The notes beneath the pieces are model-generated. The model worked only from the letters and a program-made list of their open reading frames with translations. It made no database searches and had not been told where the DNA came from. Made by a program: the position numbers and the translations under genes. Below are positions 26,124 to 34,411 of a stretch of 64,000 nucleotides of DNA, piece after piece. The stretch is taken from positions 124,001-188,000 of the forward strand of contig CAVZRQ010000002.1 of the NCBI GenBank assembly GCA_963777735.1, in the 5' to 3' direction. This stretch comes from ZC4RG30 sp963777735 (GTDB taxonomy: Bacteria; Pseudomonadota; Gammaproteobacteria; Steroidobacterales; Steroidobacteraceae). Positions within the stretch are counted from its first letter, which is position 1. Each line of letters starts with the position of its first letter.

Positions 26124-27260
26124 ATGGAAGAAGGAAATCTGAACCGCCGCCAGATGCTCGGTGGTGTGGTGGCTGCAGCGGGGGCCGCAGGGCTGCTCGG
26201 CAGCAGCGCTTCCCATGGAGCCGACGCCGCTTCACCGGCCATGCCGGAGATGGGCGCCTCGCAGCCGCCGCCGATCACCGATGTGAATGGCAAGGTGGCG
26301 TACATCACCGGTGGCTCGAGTGGCATAGGCCTCGGCATCGCACGCGCGTTGCATGAAGCCGGCGCGAAGGTGATCCTGGGCAATCTCGATGCATCGCAGT
26401 TCGCCGAGGCGCTGAAGAGCTTCCCGGCCGATGATCCGCGCGTGCGCACGATTGTCCATGATGTGCTGGATCGTGATGGCTGGGAGCGCAAGGCCGACGA
26501 GATCGAAAAGCTGTTTGGCCCGGTGCATATCCTCATCAACAATGCGGGTGTGGGCCGCTTGCCCACCATTGTCGAGGGAACGCTCAAGGACTGGGACTGG
26601 GGAATGGGCGTGAATTTCTGGGGGCCGCTCTGCGGGGTCCGCACCTTTGTGCCGCGCATGCTGGCGCACAAGCAGGGCAGCCACATCGTCACGACGTCTT
26701 CCACCGATGGCCTGCTGCTGGGCAGCGGCAATATCTACGCGGTGACGAAGATGGCGGTGTCTGGATTGATGGAAGGACTGCGCCATGAACTGCGCGCGAC
26801 GAATATCGGCACTTCCAATCTCGCGCCGGGCGCCACCACGACGAATCTCGCGCAGAGTGCGAGTTATCGTCCGGATTCCTTGAAGAACGAATCACCGCCG
26901 GTTGCGGTGGCAGCGCCTGCCACAGCGCCGCGCACGCCGGTTGCTGGCGGTGTGCGTCCAGCAGGCGCTCCGGCGCCGGCAGTGGTGGAGCCGTTGTGGG
27001 CGCGCCCGCAAACGCCGCTCACCGTAGGTCGGCTGGTGGTCAATGGCATCCTCAACAACGACATGTGGATCATTCCGGCACCCGAATACCGGGTGGGTGT
27101 CGAGGCGCGCGGCCAGGCGATGGCCGAATCCATGGTGGCGTTCACACCCATGCCGGAGAACATCGCGGCCGGGCGCGATCGTTACTTCCGCACGCCGATC
27201 TATGCGCAGGAGATCGCGCACCGGCGCGCAACCCGGAAACGGAACATTCCCGGGATCTGA
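26124..27260 (+). CDS. SDR oxidoreductase with a Tat-like signal
   Basis: The 378-residue protein starts with NRRQMLGGVVAAAGAAGLLG, a twin-arginine-like signal, then an SDR domain: VAYITGGSSGIGLGIARAL (NAD(P) motif), ILINNAGVG, SSTDGLLLGSGNIYAVTK (catalytic Ser and YxxxK) and SNLAPGATTTNL. A Pro/Ala-rich insert of about 40 residues follows, then a segment ending RNIPGI. The ATG at 26124 has GGAG upstream. Tat export would allow cofactor-loaded folding before transport. Substrate unknown. Confidence 0.78.
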   Translation: MEEGNLNRRQMLGGVVAAAGAAGLLGSSASHGADAASPAMPEMGASQPPPITDVNGKVAYITGGSSGIGLGIARALHEAGAKVILGNLDASQFAEALKSFPADDPRVRTIVHDVLDRDGWERKADEIEKLFGPVHILINNAGVGRLPTIVEGTLKDWDWGMGVNFWGPLCGVRTFVPRMLAHKQGSHIVTTSSTDGLLLGSGNIYAVTKMAVSGLMEGLRHELRATNIGTSNLAPGATTTNLAQSASYRPDSLKNESPPVAVAAPATAPRTPVAGGVRPAGAPAPAVVEPLWARPQTPLTVGRLVVNGILNNDMWIIPAPEYRVGVEARGQAMAESMVAFTPMPENIAAGRDRYFRTPIYAQEIAHRRATRKRNIPGI

Positions 27261-27490
27261 CGCCTCAGGCGGTGAGTCTGGGCAACCGCGCGACGCACCC
27301 ACGGCGCAACCAGCGTCACGGTGGGGAATGCCACGGGCCAGGTGGTGGCGCAGCTCTTCAGCCATTGCGCCAGCAGGCCGGCATGAATCCCCTGCGTGGT
27401 GGCGAGCACGAAGGCAGAGACGATGGCGACCATGATGGCCGAGAGCAGGGCGCCGAAGAGAAGGGGTGCAAAGCGGGCGGGAACGGTCAT
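27200..27490 (-). CDS. DUF2798 family two-helix membrane protein
   Basis: The 96-residue protein matches the DUF2798 layout: ARFAPLLFGALLSAIMVAIVSAFVLATTQG, WLKSCATTWPVAFPTVTLVAPWVRRAV. The ATG at 27490 follows GGAGAG, which overlaps the end of the DUF2938 gene, so translation is probably coupled. The 3' end overlaps the convergent SDR gene by 61 bp. Function unknown. Confidence 0.75.
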   Translation of the reverse strand: MTVPARFAPLLFGALLSAIMVAIVSAFVLATTQGIHAGLLAQWLKSCATTWPVAFPTVTLVAPWVRRAVAQTHRLRRQIPGMFRFRVARRCAISCA

Positions 27491-27491
27491 G

Positions 27492-27983
27492 TCACTCTCC
27501 ATTTAACAGCAGTTGAAACCAGGCGGCGGCATAGAGGCCGACACCGAATACGCCGTGCGTGATGAGGCTTTGCAGCCGCGCGGCTGAGGGGCGCGCCGTG
27601 CGGCTGGCAGCGATGCCCGCGCCCATTCCGGGCTGCATCAACAGGAAGGGCGCGGCCACGGAGCCGAAGCCGACGGCCAGGGCGGGCAGCAGGGTGGGGT
27701 GTTGCAGCCATGCGTTGCCTCCGAGACAAACCAGGATGGCCGCGAAGGTGATGCCGATCAGGTAGTGGGCGATCCAGCCGAGCACAAGCTCGCCGCGCAC
27801 AGCGGGTGCGGCCCCGATGGATGCATGCCGGAAGTGTGCGCGGCGCATGTGGGCGAGCCAGCGACCCACCAGGCCGTAGTTCGGCAGCGGAATGCCGAGC
27901 GTGCGCCGTCGGACGATGGCCCAGAGGTCCGTGATGACCGTGGCGCCGGTTCCGACTATCAGCACATTCAATGCCTGGTTCAT
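27492..27983 (-). CDS. DUF2938 family membrane protein
   Basis: The 163-residue protein has four or five helices and the family pattern IVGTGATVITDLWAIVRRRTLGIPLPNYGLVGRWLAHM and GWIAHYLIGITFAAILV. GGAGG precedes the ATG at 27983. It forms an operon with the DUF2798 gene and is divergent from the MerR regulator, across 77 bp carrying a MerR-type dyad. Function unknown; regulation by the MerR protein is inferred. Confidence 0.78.
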   Translation of the reverse strand: MNQALNVLIVGTGATVITDLWAIVRRRTLGIPLPNYGLVGRWLAHMRRAHFRHASIGAAPAVRGELVLGWIAHYLIGITFAAILVCLGGNAWLQHPTLLPALAVGFGSVAAPFLLMQPGMGAGIAASRTARPSAARLQSLITHGVFGVGLYAAAWFQLLLNGE

Positions 27984-28031
27984 GTCTGCCTCCGGATGCT
28001 TGCCTTGGTTCGGCAATGGCTGCAGAGTGCC

Positions 28032-28051
28032 ACTTCAAGTCAACTTGAGGT
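28032..28051 (+). promoter_or_regulatory. MerR/SoxR-box-like dyad operator
   Basis: ACTTCAAGTCAACTTGAGGT is a near-perfect inverted repeat and closely resembles the SoxR box (CCTCAAGTTAACTTGAGG). It lies between the divergent DUF2938 and MerR genes, 10 bp before the regulator's ATG, the position expected for autoregulation and control of the DUF2938-DUF2798 operon. Confidence 0.7.
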
Positions 28052-28060
28052 CAAGCCCCC

Positions 28061-28492
28061 ATGCGTGATCTGGATATCTCGGAAGTGGCGAAGCGCTCCG
28101 GAACGCCGGCTTCGGCGCTGCGTTTCTACGAGCAGAAGGCCCTGATCAAGTCCGTTGGCAGGCGTGGCCTGCACCGGCTGTTCGATGCCAGCGTGCTGGA
28201 CCGGCTGGCATTGATTGCGCTGGGGCGGTCGGCCGGGTTCACGCTCGACGAAATCGCGCGCATGTTTTCTGCCGACGGGAAACCGAAGATCGATCGGAAG
28301 ATGCTCGCTGCCAAGGCGGAAGAGCTGGGCGAAACGATCCGGCAGCTCAGCGCCATGCGCAAAGGTCTCCAGCATGCCGCAGCCTGTGCCGCGCCCAGTC
28401 ATATGGAGTGCCCGACTTTCCGCCGCCTGGTGGGGCTGGCGCGGTCGGGGGAGATCGGGAAACGGAAACGCACGCTTCTCAAGTCGCCGTGA
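28061..28492 (+). CDS. MerR family transcriptional regulator
   Basis: The 143-residue protein has the MerR winged helix at the N-terminus (LDISEVAKRSGTPASALRFYEQKALIKSVGRRGLHRLFD), the dimerisation helix, and a C-terminal CAAPSHMECPTFRRLVG. It resembles SoxR-like members but keeps only two Cys in the region where SoxR has four (CxxCxCxxxxxC), so a [2Fe-2S] cluster is unlikely. A dyad operator lies directly upstream. Confidence 0.85.
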   Translation: MRDLDISEVAKRSGTPASALRFYEQKALIKSVGRRGLHRLFDASVLDRLALIALGRSAGFTLDEIARMFSADGKPKIDRKMLAAKAEELGETIRQLSAMRKGLQHAAACAAPSHMECPTFRRLVGLARSGEIGKRKRTLLKSP

Positions 28493-28506
28493 TCGGCGTA
28501 TTTTCT
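28485..28506 (+). terminator. Probable rho-independent terminator of the MerR gene
   Basis: CGCCG-TGAT-CGGCG followed by TATTTTCT forms a short GC hairpin with a T-rich tail; the stop codon lies in the loop. Confidence 0.5.
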
Positions 28507-28557
28507 CCCTGATGGCCAGCCGTTAAACCAGGCCCAAGAGCCAATTCGGGGGTGTCC

Positions 28558-29178
28558 ATGTTCAAGCGAAATCCTGTCGTGTTGCTGGCATTGCTGCTCG
28601 CCGCCGGCCCTGCCCTGGCTGAAGAAGACGTCGGCATTGGCCCGTGGCGTCTGGGCATGACCAAAGATCAGGTCGTGGCAAGTGCCGAACTGGGGCCGTA
28701 TCAGGACGTCGGGGCCACGGTTGAAACGGCGGGAGCAGATTTCGCCGGACGCAAAGTGACCGCGACGTTCACTTTCGATAAAGAAGTGGTAAGCGCCATC
28801 CAGGTGCGGACCTATGAGGGCAAGGACTGGCGCAAGGCACAGGAGGCGGCGCTTGAAGTGTTCGATCACTTTGCCGCGACTTACGGTGGTGCCAACGTCA
28901 AGGACGTTGCCGACAAGATTGATCGCAAGGAGCTGGAGAAGATCCTGCTGCAGACGCTGGGTTCTGCAGAAGAGATGAACAAGCGGTATGCGAAGGACGG
29001 ATCGGGCATGACCCTCGCCTTCGACATGGTGCCGCTTCGCCAGCCCGCCGAGAGCCGGCTGCATTGCAAGTGGGTCTATGTGGGCAAGAGCGATACCTAC
29101 TTCGTGTATCTCTACCAGGACCGCCGCGGCGCACCATCGCGCGATGCAGCGGACAACATCCTGATCGAGAAGCTTTGA
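28558..29178 (+). CDS. Exported protein of unknown function
   Basis: The 206-residue protein has a signal peptide (VVLLALLLAAGPALAEE). The mature part reads VGIGPWRLGMTKDQVVASAELGPYQ, a pattern common in small periplasmic proteins where 'GxxxGMxxxxV' opens a domain, then a beta-rich segment and a DHFAATYGG helix. I do not recognise a named family. An in-frame GTG at 28552 is an alternative start. The SGNH hydrolase follows after 37 bp. Confidence 0.65.
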   Translation: MFKRNPVVLLALLLAAGPALAEEDVGIGPWRLGMTKDQVVASAELGPYQDVGATVETAGADFAGRKVTATFTFDKEVVSAIQVRTYEGKDWRKAQEAALEVFDHFAATYGGANVKDVADKIDRKELEKILLQTLGSAEEMNKRYAKDGSGMTLAFDMVPLRQPAESRLHCKWVYVGKSDTYFVYLYQDRRGAPSRDAADNILIEKL

Positions 29179-29215
29179 GCAGTTCCGGATTGCCAGCAGC
29201 ATAGGGGCGGATTCC

Positions 29216-29902
29216 ATGCGACTCGTATTGCTGCTGGCAGGGCTGGCCTGTGCGCATCTGGCGCAGGCCCAGCAGTTTCCGGATCCCCAGCGGTTCGAGT
29301 CCGCGATTGTCGAATTCGAACGGCAGGACAGAATCGCCCGCCCGCCCGAAGGGGCCATCGTGCTGACGGGCAGTTCCAGCATCGCCCGTTGGAACAACCA
29401 GGCCGCGGCGGCGCTCGCGCCATTGACGGTGATCCCCCGCGGTTTCGGCGGCAGTGTCATGCACGATCTGTTGCATTACATCGACCGCGTCGCGCTGGTG
29501 TACAAGCCCCGCGCCATCGTGATCTATGAAGGCGACAACGACACGGGTGGCAATCCGCCCATACCCAATGCGCTGATCCTGCGCGATCTGAAGCAGATCA
29601 TCGCCAGGGTGCACGAGAAGCTGCCGAAGACCAGGGTTCATATCCTGTCGGTCAAACCGAGCGTGCTGCGCCGTGCCCGCTGGGCGGTGGCGCAGGAAGT
29701 GAATGCCGCCTTCCGGCAGATCGCCGATGCGGATCCACTGGTTTACTACGTGGATGTGGCGACGCCATTCCTGCAGAAGGATGGCAACGTCCGCACCGAC
29801 ATCTTCGTGGCCGACAACCTGCACCTGAATGATCTGGGCAATGCGATCTGGGGTGCGACGATCAAGGCGGCCTTGATGCCCGTGGAATCCGGCGCAGAGT
29901 AG
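29216..29902 (+). CDS. Exported SGNH/GDSL-family hydrolase
   Basis: The 228-residue protein has a short signal peptide and the SGNH blocks: IVLTGSSSIARW (block I, nucleophile Ser), RGFGGSVMHDL (block II Gly), IYEGDNDTGG (block III Asn) and DNLHLNDLGNAIW (block V Asp-x-x-His). Such enzymes hydrolyse esters, often acetylated carbohydrates or lipids. It lies directly upstream of the DUF2339 gene (5 bp), so the two are likely co-transcribed. Confidence 0.85.
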   Translation: MRLVLLLAGLACAHLAQAQQFPDPQRFESAIVEFERQDRIARPPEGAIVLTGSSSIARWNNQAAAALAPLTVIPRGFGGSVMHDLLHYIDRVALVYKPRAIVIYEGDNDTGGNPPIPNALILRDLKQIIARVHEKLPKTRVHILSVKPSVLRRARWAVAQEVNAAFRQIADADPLVYYVDVATPFLQKDGNVRTDIFVADNLHLNDLGNAIWGATIKAALMPVESGAE

Positions 29903-29907
29903 GGGAC

Positions 29908-32571
29908 ATGGAGTTCCTCGCCATCCTGCTGGTTGTGGCCGCGGTGCTGATCTGGCGTCGCATCAGCGCGCTGGAACGCAGGCTCGAGGAGTTCGAGAAG
30001 ATACTGTATGCGTTGCGGCGAGGCGTCATCAGCGTTGCCTCCGCGCCAGCTTCCGAGCCGCCTGCTGAGGCAGGCTCCACGCCGGCTGCGGCAGTGGTGG
30101 AGGTGCCGGTGCCGCGGGCTGCAATTCCCACTGCGGCAGCGGCAATCAGTGAGATCCGCTCGGTGGAGCCGCCCGCTCCGAAGAGCGCCTGGAATCCGCC
30201 CGCACAGTCGCCACGTTCTCCTTCAGTGGTGGATGCCATTCTGCGCGTGCTGCGCGACTACTTCACCGGCGGCAATCTGGTGGTGCGGGTGGGCATCATC
30301 GTGCTGTTCTTCGGCGTGGCCTTCCTGCTGAAGTACACCGCGGAACATGTGCAGCTCTCCATCAAGGTGCGCCTGATCGGCGTGGCGCTCGGAGCGTTCG
30401 GCCTGTTTGTGCTGGGCTGGGTACTGCGCGAGCGTCGACGGGGTTTCGCGCTGGCGCTGCAGGGTGGTGCGATCGGTCTGCTGTACCTGACGCTGTATGC
30501 CGCGCTGCGCATGTATGGGTTGATCCCCGCCGGCATGACCTTCGGGCTGATGGCGGGCCTTGGCGTGATCTCCTGTCTGCTGGCTGTGCGGCAGGATTCG
30601 CTGGCGCTGGCCATGCTGGGCGCCACCGGCGGATTCCTCGCACCGGTGCTGGCTTCGACGGGGCAGGGCGATCACGTGGTGCTGTTCAGCTACTACGCAG
30701 TGCTCAACCTGTTCATCGTGGTGCAGGCCTGGTTCAAGGCCTGGCGGCCGCTGAACCTGCTGGCGTTCGTGTTCACCTTTGGCGTGGGTACGGCATGGGG
30801 TGTGATGCGTTACGAACCTTCGCAGTTCGCGACCACCGAGCCCTTCCTGCTGTTCTTCTTCCTGGCATTCATCGCCATTGCCGTGCTGTTTGCGTTCCGC
30901 ACGGCGCCAAGGCTTGGCCACTATGTGGATGGCACGCTGGTCTTCGGCACGCCGGTGGTGGCGATGGCGCTGCAGATGGAGCTGGTTCGGGATATCCCGC
31001 ATGGCCGCGCATGGAGTGCAGTGGGAGCGGGGATTCTGTATCTCGCACTCGCAGCCTGGCTGCAGCAGACGCAGCGCGACTCGCTGCGCATGCTGAAGGA
31101 AGCCTTTCTCGCACTGGGCGTGGCATTCCTGACGCTGGCGGTGCCGCTGTGGCTGGATGACAGCTGGACGGCGGCGACCTGGGCACTGGAAGGTGCGGCA
31201 CTGGTGTGGGTGGGTGTGCGGCAGGGGCGCTGGTTGCCAACGGTGAGCGGTGTGCTGCTGCAGTTCGCGGCTGCGGTGGCTTATCTGGCGCAGCGTGATG
31301 CTGAAGCGGCAGTGATTCCGGTCGCCAATGCGCAGTGCGTGGGCGCGTTGCTGCTGGCCATTGCGGGATTGATCAGCGCACGTGTAGCGGCGCAGCCGGA
31401 CTCGATTCTCAAACGTCTCGGGCCGGCGCCTTCCAGCCTGTTGCTGGCCTGGGGTCTGCTGTGGTGGCTGTATGCGGGCGTGAATGAAGTGCAGGAGTTC
31501 CTGCCACGGGCGTGGCAGTCGGGCGCATTGCTCGGACTGTGCGCGGCGACCGCGCTGGCCTGTGGCGCGCTGGTGCGACCGTTGTCGTGGTCGGCACTGC
31601 GCGTACCGGCGTTGCTGATATGGCCGGTGATGGTGCTCGCGGCGTGCCTGTGGCCCATGCAGGGGTTGCATCCCTCGAGCGAGGGCGGCTGGCTGGCCTG
31701 GCCGGCCGCGTTCGCAGTGCTGTGGCTGAACATGAAATGGCACGAGGCATCACTGCAGACGCGCGATGCGGCACTGTTGCATGGGCTCGCCCTGTGGTTG
31801 CTCACGTTGCTCATCAGCTGGGAACTGGTGTGGCAGATCCGGCAGGTCACTGCGCCGGGCACGGTGTGGGCCATGGCGGTTGGTGCGTTGGTGCCCGCAC
31901 TGCTGCTGGCCGTGCTGACAGGGGGCGCCGTGGAAAGGTGGTGGCCGCTGCGCAACCATCCTGCAGATTTCCGGCGCTGGGTGGCCGCTGGTCTGGCTGC
32001 CTTGTTGCTGCTGTGGTCGCTGTGGTTCAACGGTGTATCGGATGGATCCGCGGCGCCACTCCGCTACTGGCCGCTGATCAATCCGCTCGACCTCGCAATG
32101 GGAACCGCCTTGCTGGCGGTGGCGGCCTGGCTGGTCAAGGTGTGGCGCGCAGGCACACAACTGTTTCAGCGCGATCAGCAGCGATGGATGATTGCGGCGC
32201 TGGTCGCGGCGACGTTCTTCTGGCTGAACGCCGTGCTGCTGCGCACGATGCACCATCTGGGTGGAGTGCCGTACCGCTTTACGGAGATGGCGGCAGATTC
32301 CGCCGTGCAGGCGGCCTTGTCGATCTTCTGGACCGTGCTGGCGCTGGGCTCGATGCTGTGGGCGAATCGCAGTGGCTTGCGGGTGGTGTGGTTCGGCGGT
32401 GCAGGCCTCATGGCGATGGTGGTGGCGAAGCTCGCCTTCGTGGATCTGGTGCAGGTGGGCACCGTGCCGCGCATCATCTCGTTCCTGGTGGTCGGCGGGC
32501 TGATGCTGGTGATCGGCTATTTCTCGCCGCTGCCGCCTGCAACGGGCAGCGCCAAGCCGCAGGCTTCCTAG
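29908..32571 (+). CDS. DUF2339 polytopic membrane protein
   Basis: The 887-residue protein starts with one helix, a short coiled-coil-like stretch (RRISALERRLEEFEKILYAL) and a Pro/Ala linker, then more than 20 hydrophobic helices. YFTGGNLVVRVGIIVLFFGVAFLLKYTAE, LALQGGAIGLLYLTLYAALR and LGATGGFLAPVL are typical of DUF2339. The family is widespread and uncharacterised; a cell-envelope role is guessed. Its TAG overlaps the convergent aroE stop by four bases. Confidence 0.85.
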   Translation: MEFLAILLVVAAVLIWRRISALERRLEEFEKILYALRRGVISVASAPASEPPAEAGSTPAAAVVEVPVPRAAIPTAAAAISEIRSVEPPAPKSAWNPPAQSPRSPSVVDAILRVLRDYFTGGNLVVRVGIIVLFFGVAFLLKYTAEHVQLSIKVRLIGVALGAFGLFVLGWVLRERRRGFALALQGGAIGLLYLTLYAALRMYGLIPAGMTFGLMAGLGVISCLLAVRQDSLALAMLGATGGFLAPVLASTGQGDHVVLFSYYAVLNLFIVVQAWFKAWRPLNLLAFVFTFGVGTAWGVMRYEPSQFATTEPFLLFFFLAFIAIAVLFAFRTAPRLGHYVDGTLVFGTPVVAMALQMELVRDIPHGRAWSAVGAGILYLALAAWLQQTQRDSLRMLKEAFLALGVAFLTLAVPLWLDDSWTAATWALEGAALVWVGVRQGRWLPTVSGVLLQFAAAVAYLAQRDAEAAVIPVANAQCVGALLLAIAGLISARVAAQPDSILKRLGPAPSSLLLAWGLLWWLYAGVNEVQEFLPRAWQSGALLGLCAATALACGALVRPLSWSALRVPALLIWPVMVLAACLWPMQGLHPSSEGGWLAWPAAFAVLWLNMKWHEASLQTRDAALLHGLALWLLTLLISWELVWQIRQVTAPGTVWAMAVGALVPALLLAVLTGGAVERWWPLRNHPADFRRWVAAGLAALLLLWSLWFNGVSDGSAAPLRYWPLINPLDLAMGTALLAVAAWLVKVWRAGTQLFQRDQQRWMIAALVAATFFWLNAVLLRTMHHLGGVPYRFTEMAADSAVQAALSIFWTVLALGSMLWANRSGLRVVWFGGAGLMAMVVAKLAFVDLVQVGTVPRIISFLVVGGLMLVIGYFSPLPPATGSAKPQAS

Positions 32572-33401
32572 GCGCGCAGCTCGGCTGTCAGCGCGCTGAG
32601 CACCGAGGCGGTATCGGGCCGCATGCCGCGCCACAGGTGGAAGGACTCCGCAGCCTGTTCCACCAGCATGCCGAGACCCATGATGGCGCGCGAACAGCCA
32701 CGCTGCAGCGCCCAGCGCGTGAAGGGTGTTTCGTCGCGGCCGTAGTACATGTCGTAGCAGATGCTGCGGGTGTTGACGATGCCGGGCGGCAGGGCGGGCA
32801 GTTCGCCGGCGAGGCTCGCGGCGGTGGCATTGATCACGAGGTCGTAAGGTTCGTTGCCGAGATCCTGGTAGCCGATGGCGCGCAGGTGGCCCATGTCGCT
32901 GAAGCGTTCGACCAGCTCGCGGGCGCGCAGGACATTGCGATTGACGATGGTCAGTTCGCTGGGTTTGAGGCCGAGCAATGGTGCGATCGCACCGCGCGCA
33001 GCGCCTCCGGCGCCAAGCAGCAGCAGGCGACGCCCGGCGATGGTGACGCGATGATTGTTCAGCAGATCGCGCGCGAGACCGGCACCGTCGGTGTTGTCGC
33101 CGAGAATGCGGCCGCCCTCGCGCAGCGCGAGCACATTGATGGCGCCGGCGCGTTGCGCGCGCGGCGTGAGTTCATCGGCCAGCTGCAGCGCGGCTTCCTT
33201 GTGCGGCACCGTGACATTGAGGCCCTTGCCGCCTTCGGCAAAGAAGGCGCGCACGGTGGCTTCGAATTCTTCGGGCGTGGCGTCGATGGTGGTGTAGACC
33301 ATCGACTGGCTGGTCTGCGCGGCAAACCGGGCGTGAATGAACGGTGAACGGCTGTGGCTGACCGGATGGCCGATGACCGCGTAGCGATCGGGATTACTCA
33401 T
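32568..33401 (-). CDS. aroE: Shikimate dehydrogenase
   Basis: The 277-residue enzyme reduces 3-dehydroshikimate with NADPH in aromatic amino acid synthesis. It shows YAVIGHPVSHSRSPFIHARFA (shikimate-binding Ser residues), NVTVPHKEAA with the catalytic Lys, NTDGAGL with the catalytic Asp and the NADPH loop LLLLGAGGAARGAI. The ATG overlaps the end of rlmJ by eight bases (ATGAGTAA), so the two are coupled. Confidence 0.93.
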   Translation of the reverse strand: MSNPDRYAVIGHPVSHSRSPFIHARFAAQTSQSMVYTTIDATPEEFEATVRAFFAEGGKGLNVTVPHKEAALQLADELTPRAQRAGAINVLALREGGRILGDNTDGAGLARDLLNNHRVTIAGRRLLLLGAGGAARGAIAPLLGLKPSELTIVNRNVLRARELVERFSDMGHLRAIGYQDLGNEPYDLVINATAASLAGELPALPPGIVNTRSICYDMYYGRDETPFTRWALQRGCSRAIMGLGMLVEQAAESFHLWRGMRPDTASVLSALTAELRA

Positions 33402-34263
33402 GGATGAGCCATTTTACCTGAGCGCCGGAAGTTCCGCCGAGCAGCGCGTGCAGTTCGGTCTGCCATGCGGCCGCATCGGTATCGAACTGCCAGGGCGGAT
33501 TCACGACCATCATGCCGGACCCATTTAGGCCGGCGGTGTGATCGGGCGGACGCACGCACAGTTCGATGGCCACCGTCGGCCGCGCAATACCGCGCAGCAC
33601 GCGAGCCAGCCACAGGTCGGTGTCGTACTGCTTCTTGATCGGATACCACACTGCGAACACACCGGTCTCGAAGCGAACGAGGCCCTGCAGCAGCGCGTTG
33701 CCGATCTGGTGTTCTTCATCCGCGGCTTCGTAGGGCGGATCGATGAGCGTGAGACCGCGACGCAGCTGCGGAGGAAGCTGCGCGCGGACCTCCTGGTAGC
33801 CATCACCCAGCACCACGCGCGGCATGGAAGGAATCAGGTTGGCGCTGTGTTCGAGCACGCGCTGCAGGGCGCGCGAGGTCTGCGCATGGCTTTCGACGCA
33901 GACGGCCTGGTCGACGGCGCGCAGATGGGTGGCGGCCAGCAGGGGTGAACCGGGGTAGAGGCTGCGCTTGTTGCCGTGATCACGGCGGATGCGGTCGATC
34001 GTCTCGACATAGTCGCGGATGGCTGCGTGGTGCTCGCCGGCACCCGCTGCGAAGTTGGTCTCCAGCAATGAGATGCCGGCCTCGCTTTCATTGCTGTGAC
34101 GGGCATCGGGGCCGTCAAGGTCGTAGAGCCCTTCGCCTGCGTGGGTATCGAGGTAGAGGAAGCCCTTGGCTTTCTTCTGCAGCGCCTGGATCAGTTGCAG
34201 CAATGAGATGTGCTTATGCACGTCTGCAAAGTTACCGGCGTGGAATGTGTGTTTGTACTGCAT
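33394..34263 (-). CDS. rlmJ: 23S rRNA (adenine2030-N6)-methyltransferase
   Basis: The 289-residue protein starts MQYKHTFHAGNFADVHKHI, the conserved RlmJ N-terminus, and has YLDTHAGEGLYDL (SAM site) and LTLIDPPYE (DPPY catalytic motif for N6-adenine methylation). The open frame extends further upstream, but the ATG at 34263 begins the family homology. Translationally coupled to aroE. Confidence 0.92.
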   Translation of the reverse strand: MQYKHTFHAGNFADVHKHISLLQLIQALQKKAKGFLYLDTHAGEGLYDLDGPDARHSNESEAGISLLETNFAAGAGEHHAAIRDYVETIDRIRRDHGNKRSLYPGSPLLAATHLRAVDQAVCVESHAQTSRALQRVLEHSANLIPSMPRVVLGDGYQEVRAQLPPQLRRGLTLIDPPYEAADEEHQIGNALLQGLVRFETGVFAVWYPIKKQYDTDLWLARVLRGIARPTVAIELCVRPPDHTAGLNGSGMMVVNPPWQFDTDAAAWQTELHALLGGTSGAQVKWLIHE

Positions 34264-34319
34264 TTTCCCGCGGATTCTAACAGCCGCAGGGTTTTTCACC
34301 GGACTAGTGGAGAGTGTCT

Positions 34320-34336
34320 GTAACCACTTGGTAACC
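34320..34336 (+). promoter_or_regulatory. Tandem GTAACC repeat upstream of the TonB receptor
   Basis: GTAACC-ACTTG-GTAACC gives two identical hexamers with an 11 bp period, 75 bp before the receptor start and on its coding strand. PhoB/OmpR-family regulators bind such direct repeats. The same GTAACC-N5-GTAACC arrangement occurs upstream of cysA. Predicted operator of the PhoB-type regulator encoded at 40170-40847. Confidence 0.6.
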
Positions 34337-34411
34337 GTACCGCGACTGACCCGCAAACCGGCGGGCCGCCACCCTTGCCTCACTGAAAATGTCATGGCAG
34401 GAGCGAGCAGC

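Noticed and set aside
30223..31743. 506-residue open frame opposite the DUF2339 gene
   Set aside because: Shadow frame with low-complexity His/Gln/Arg content.
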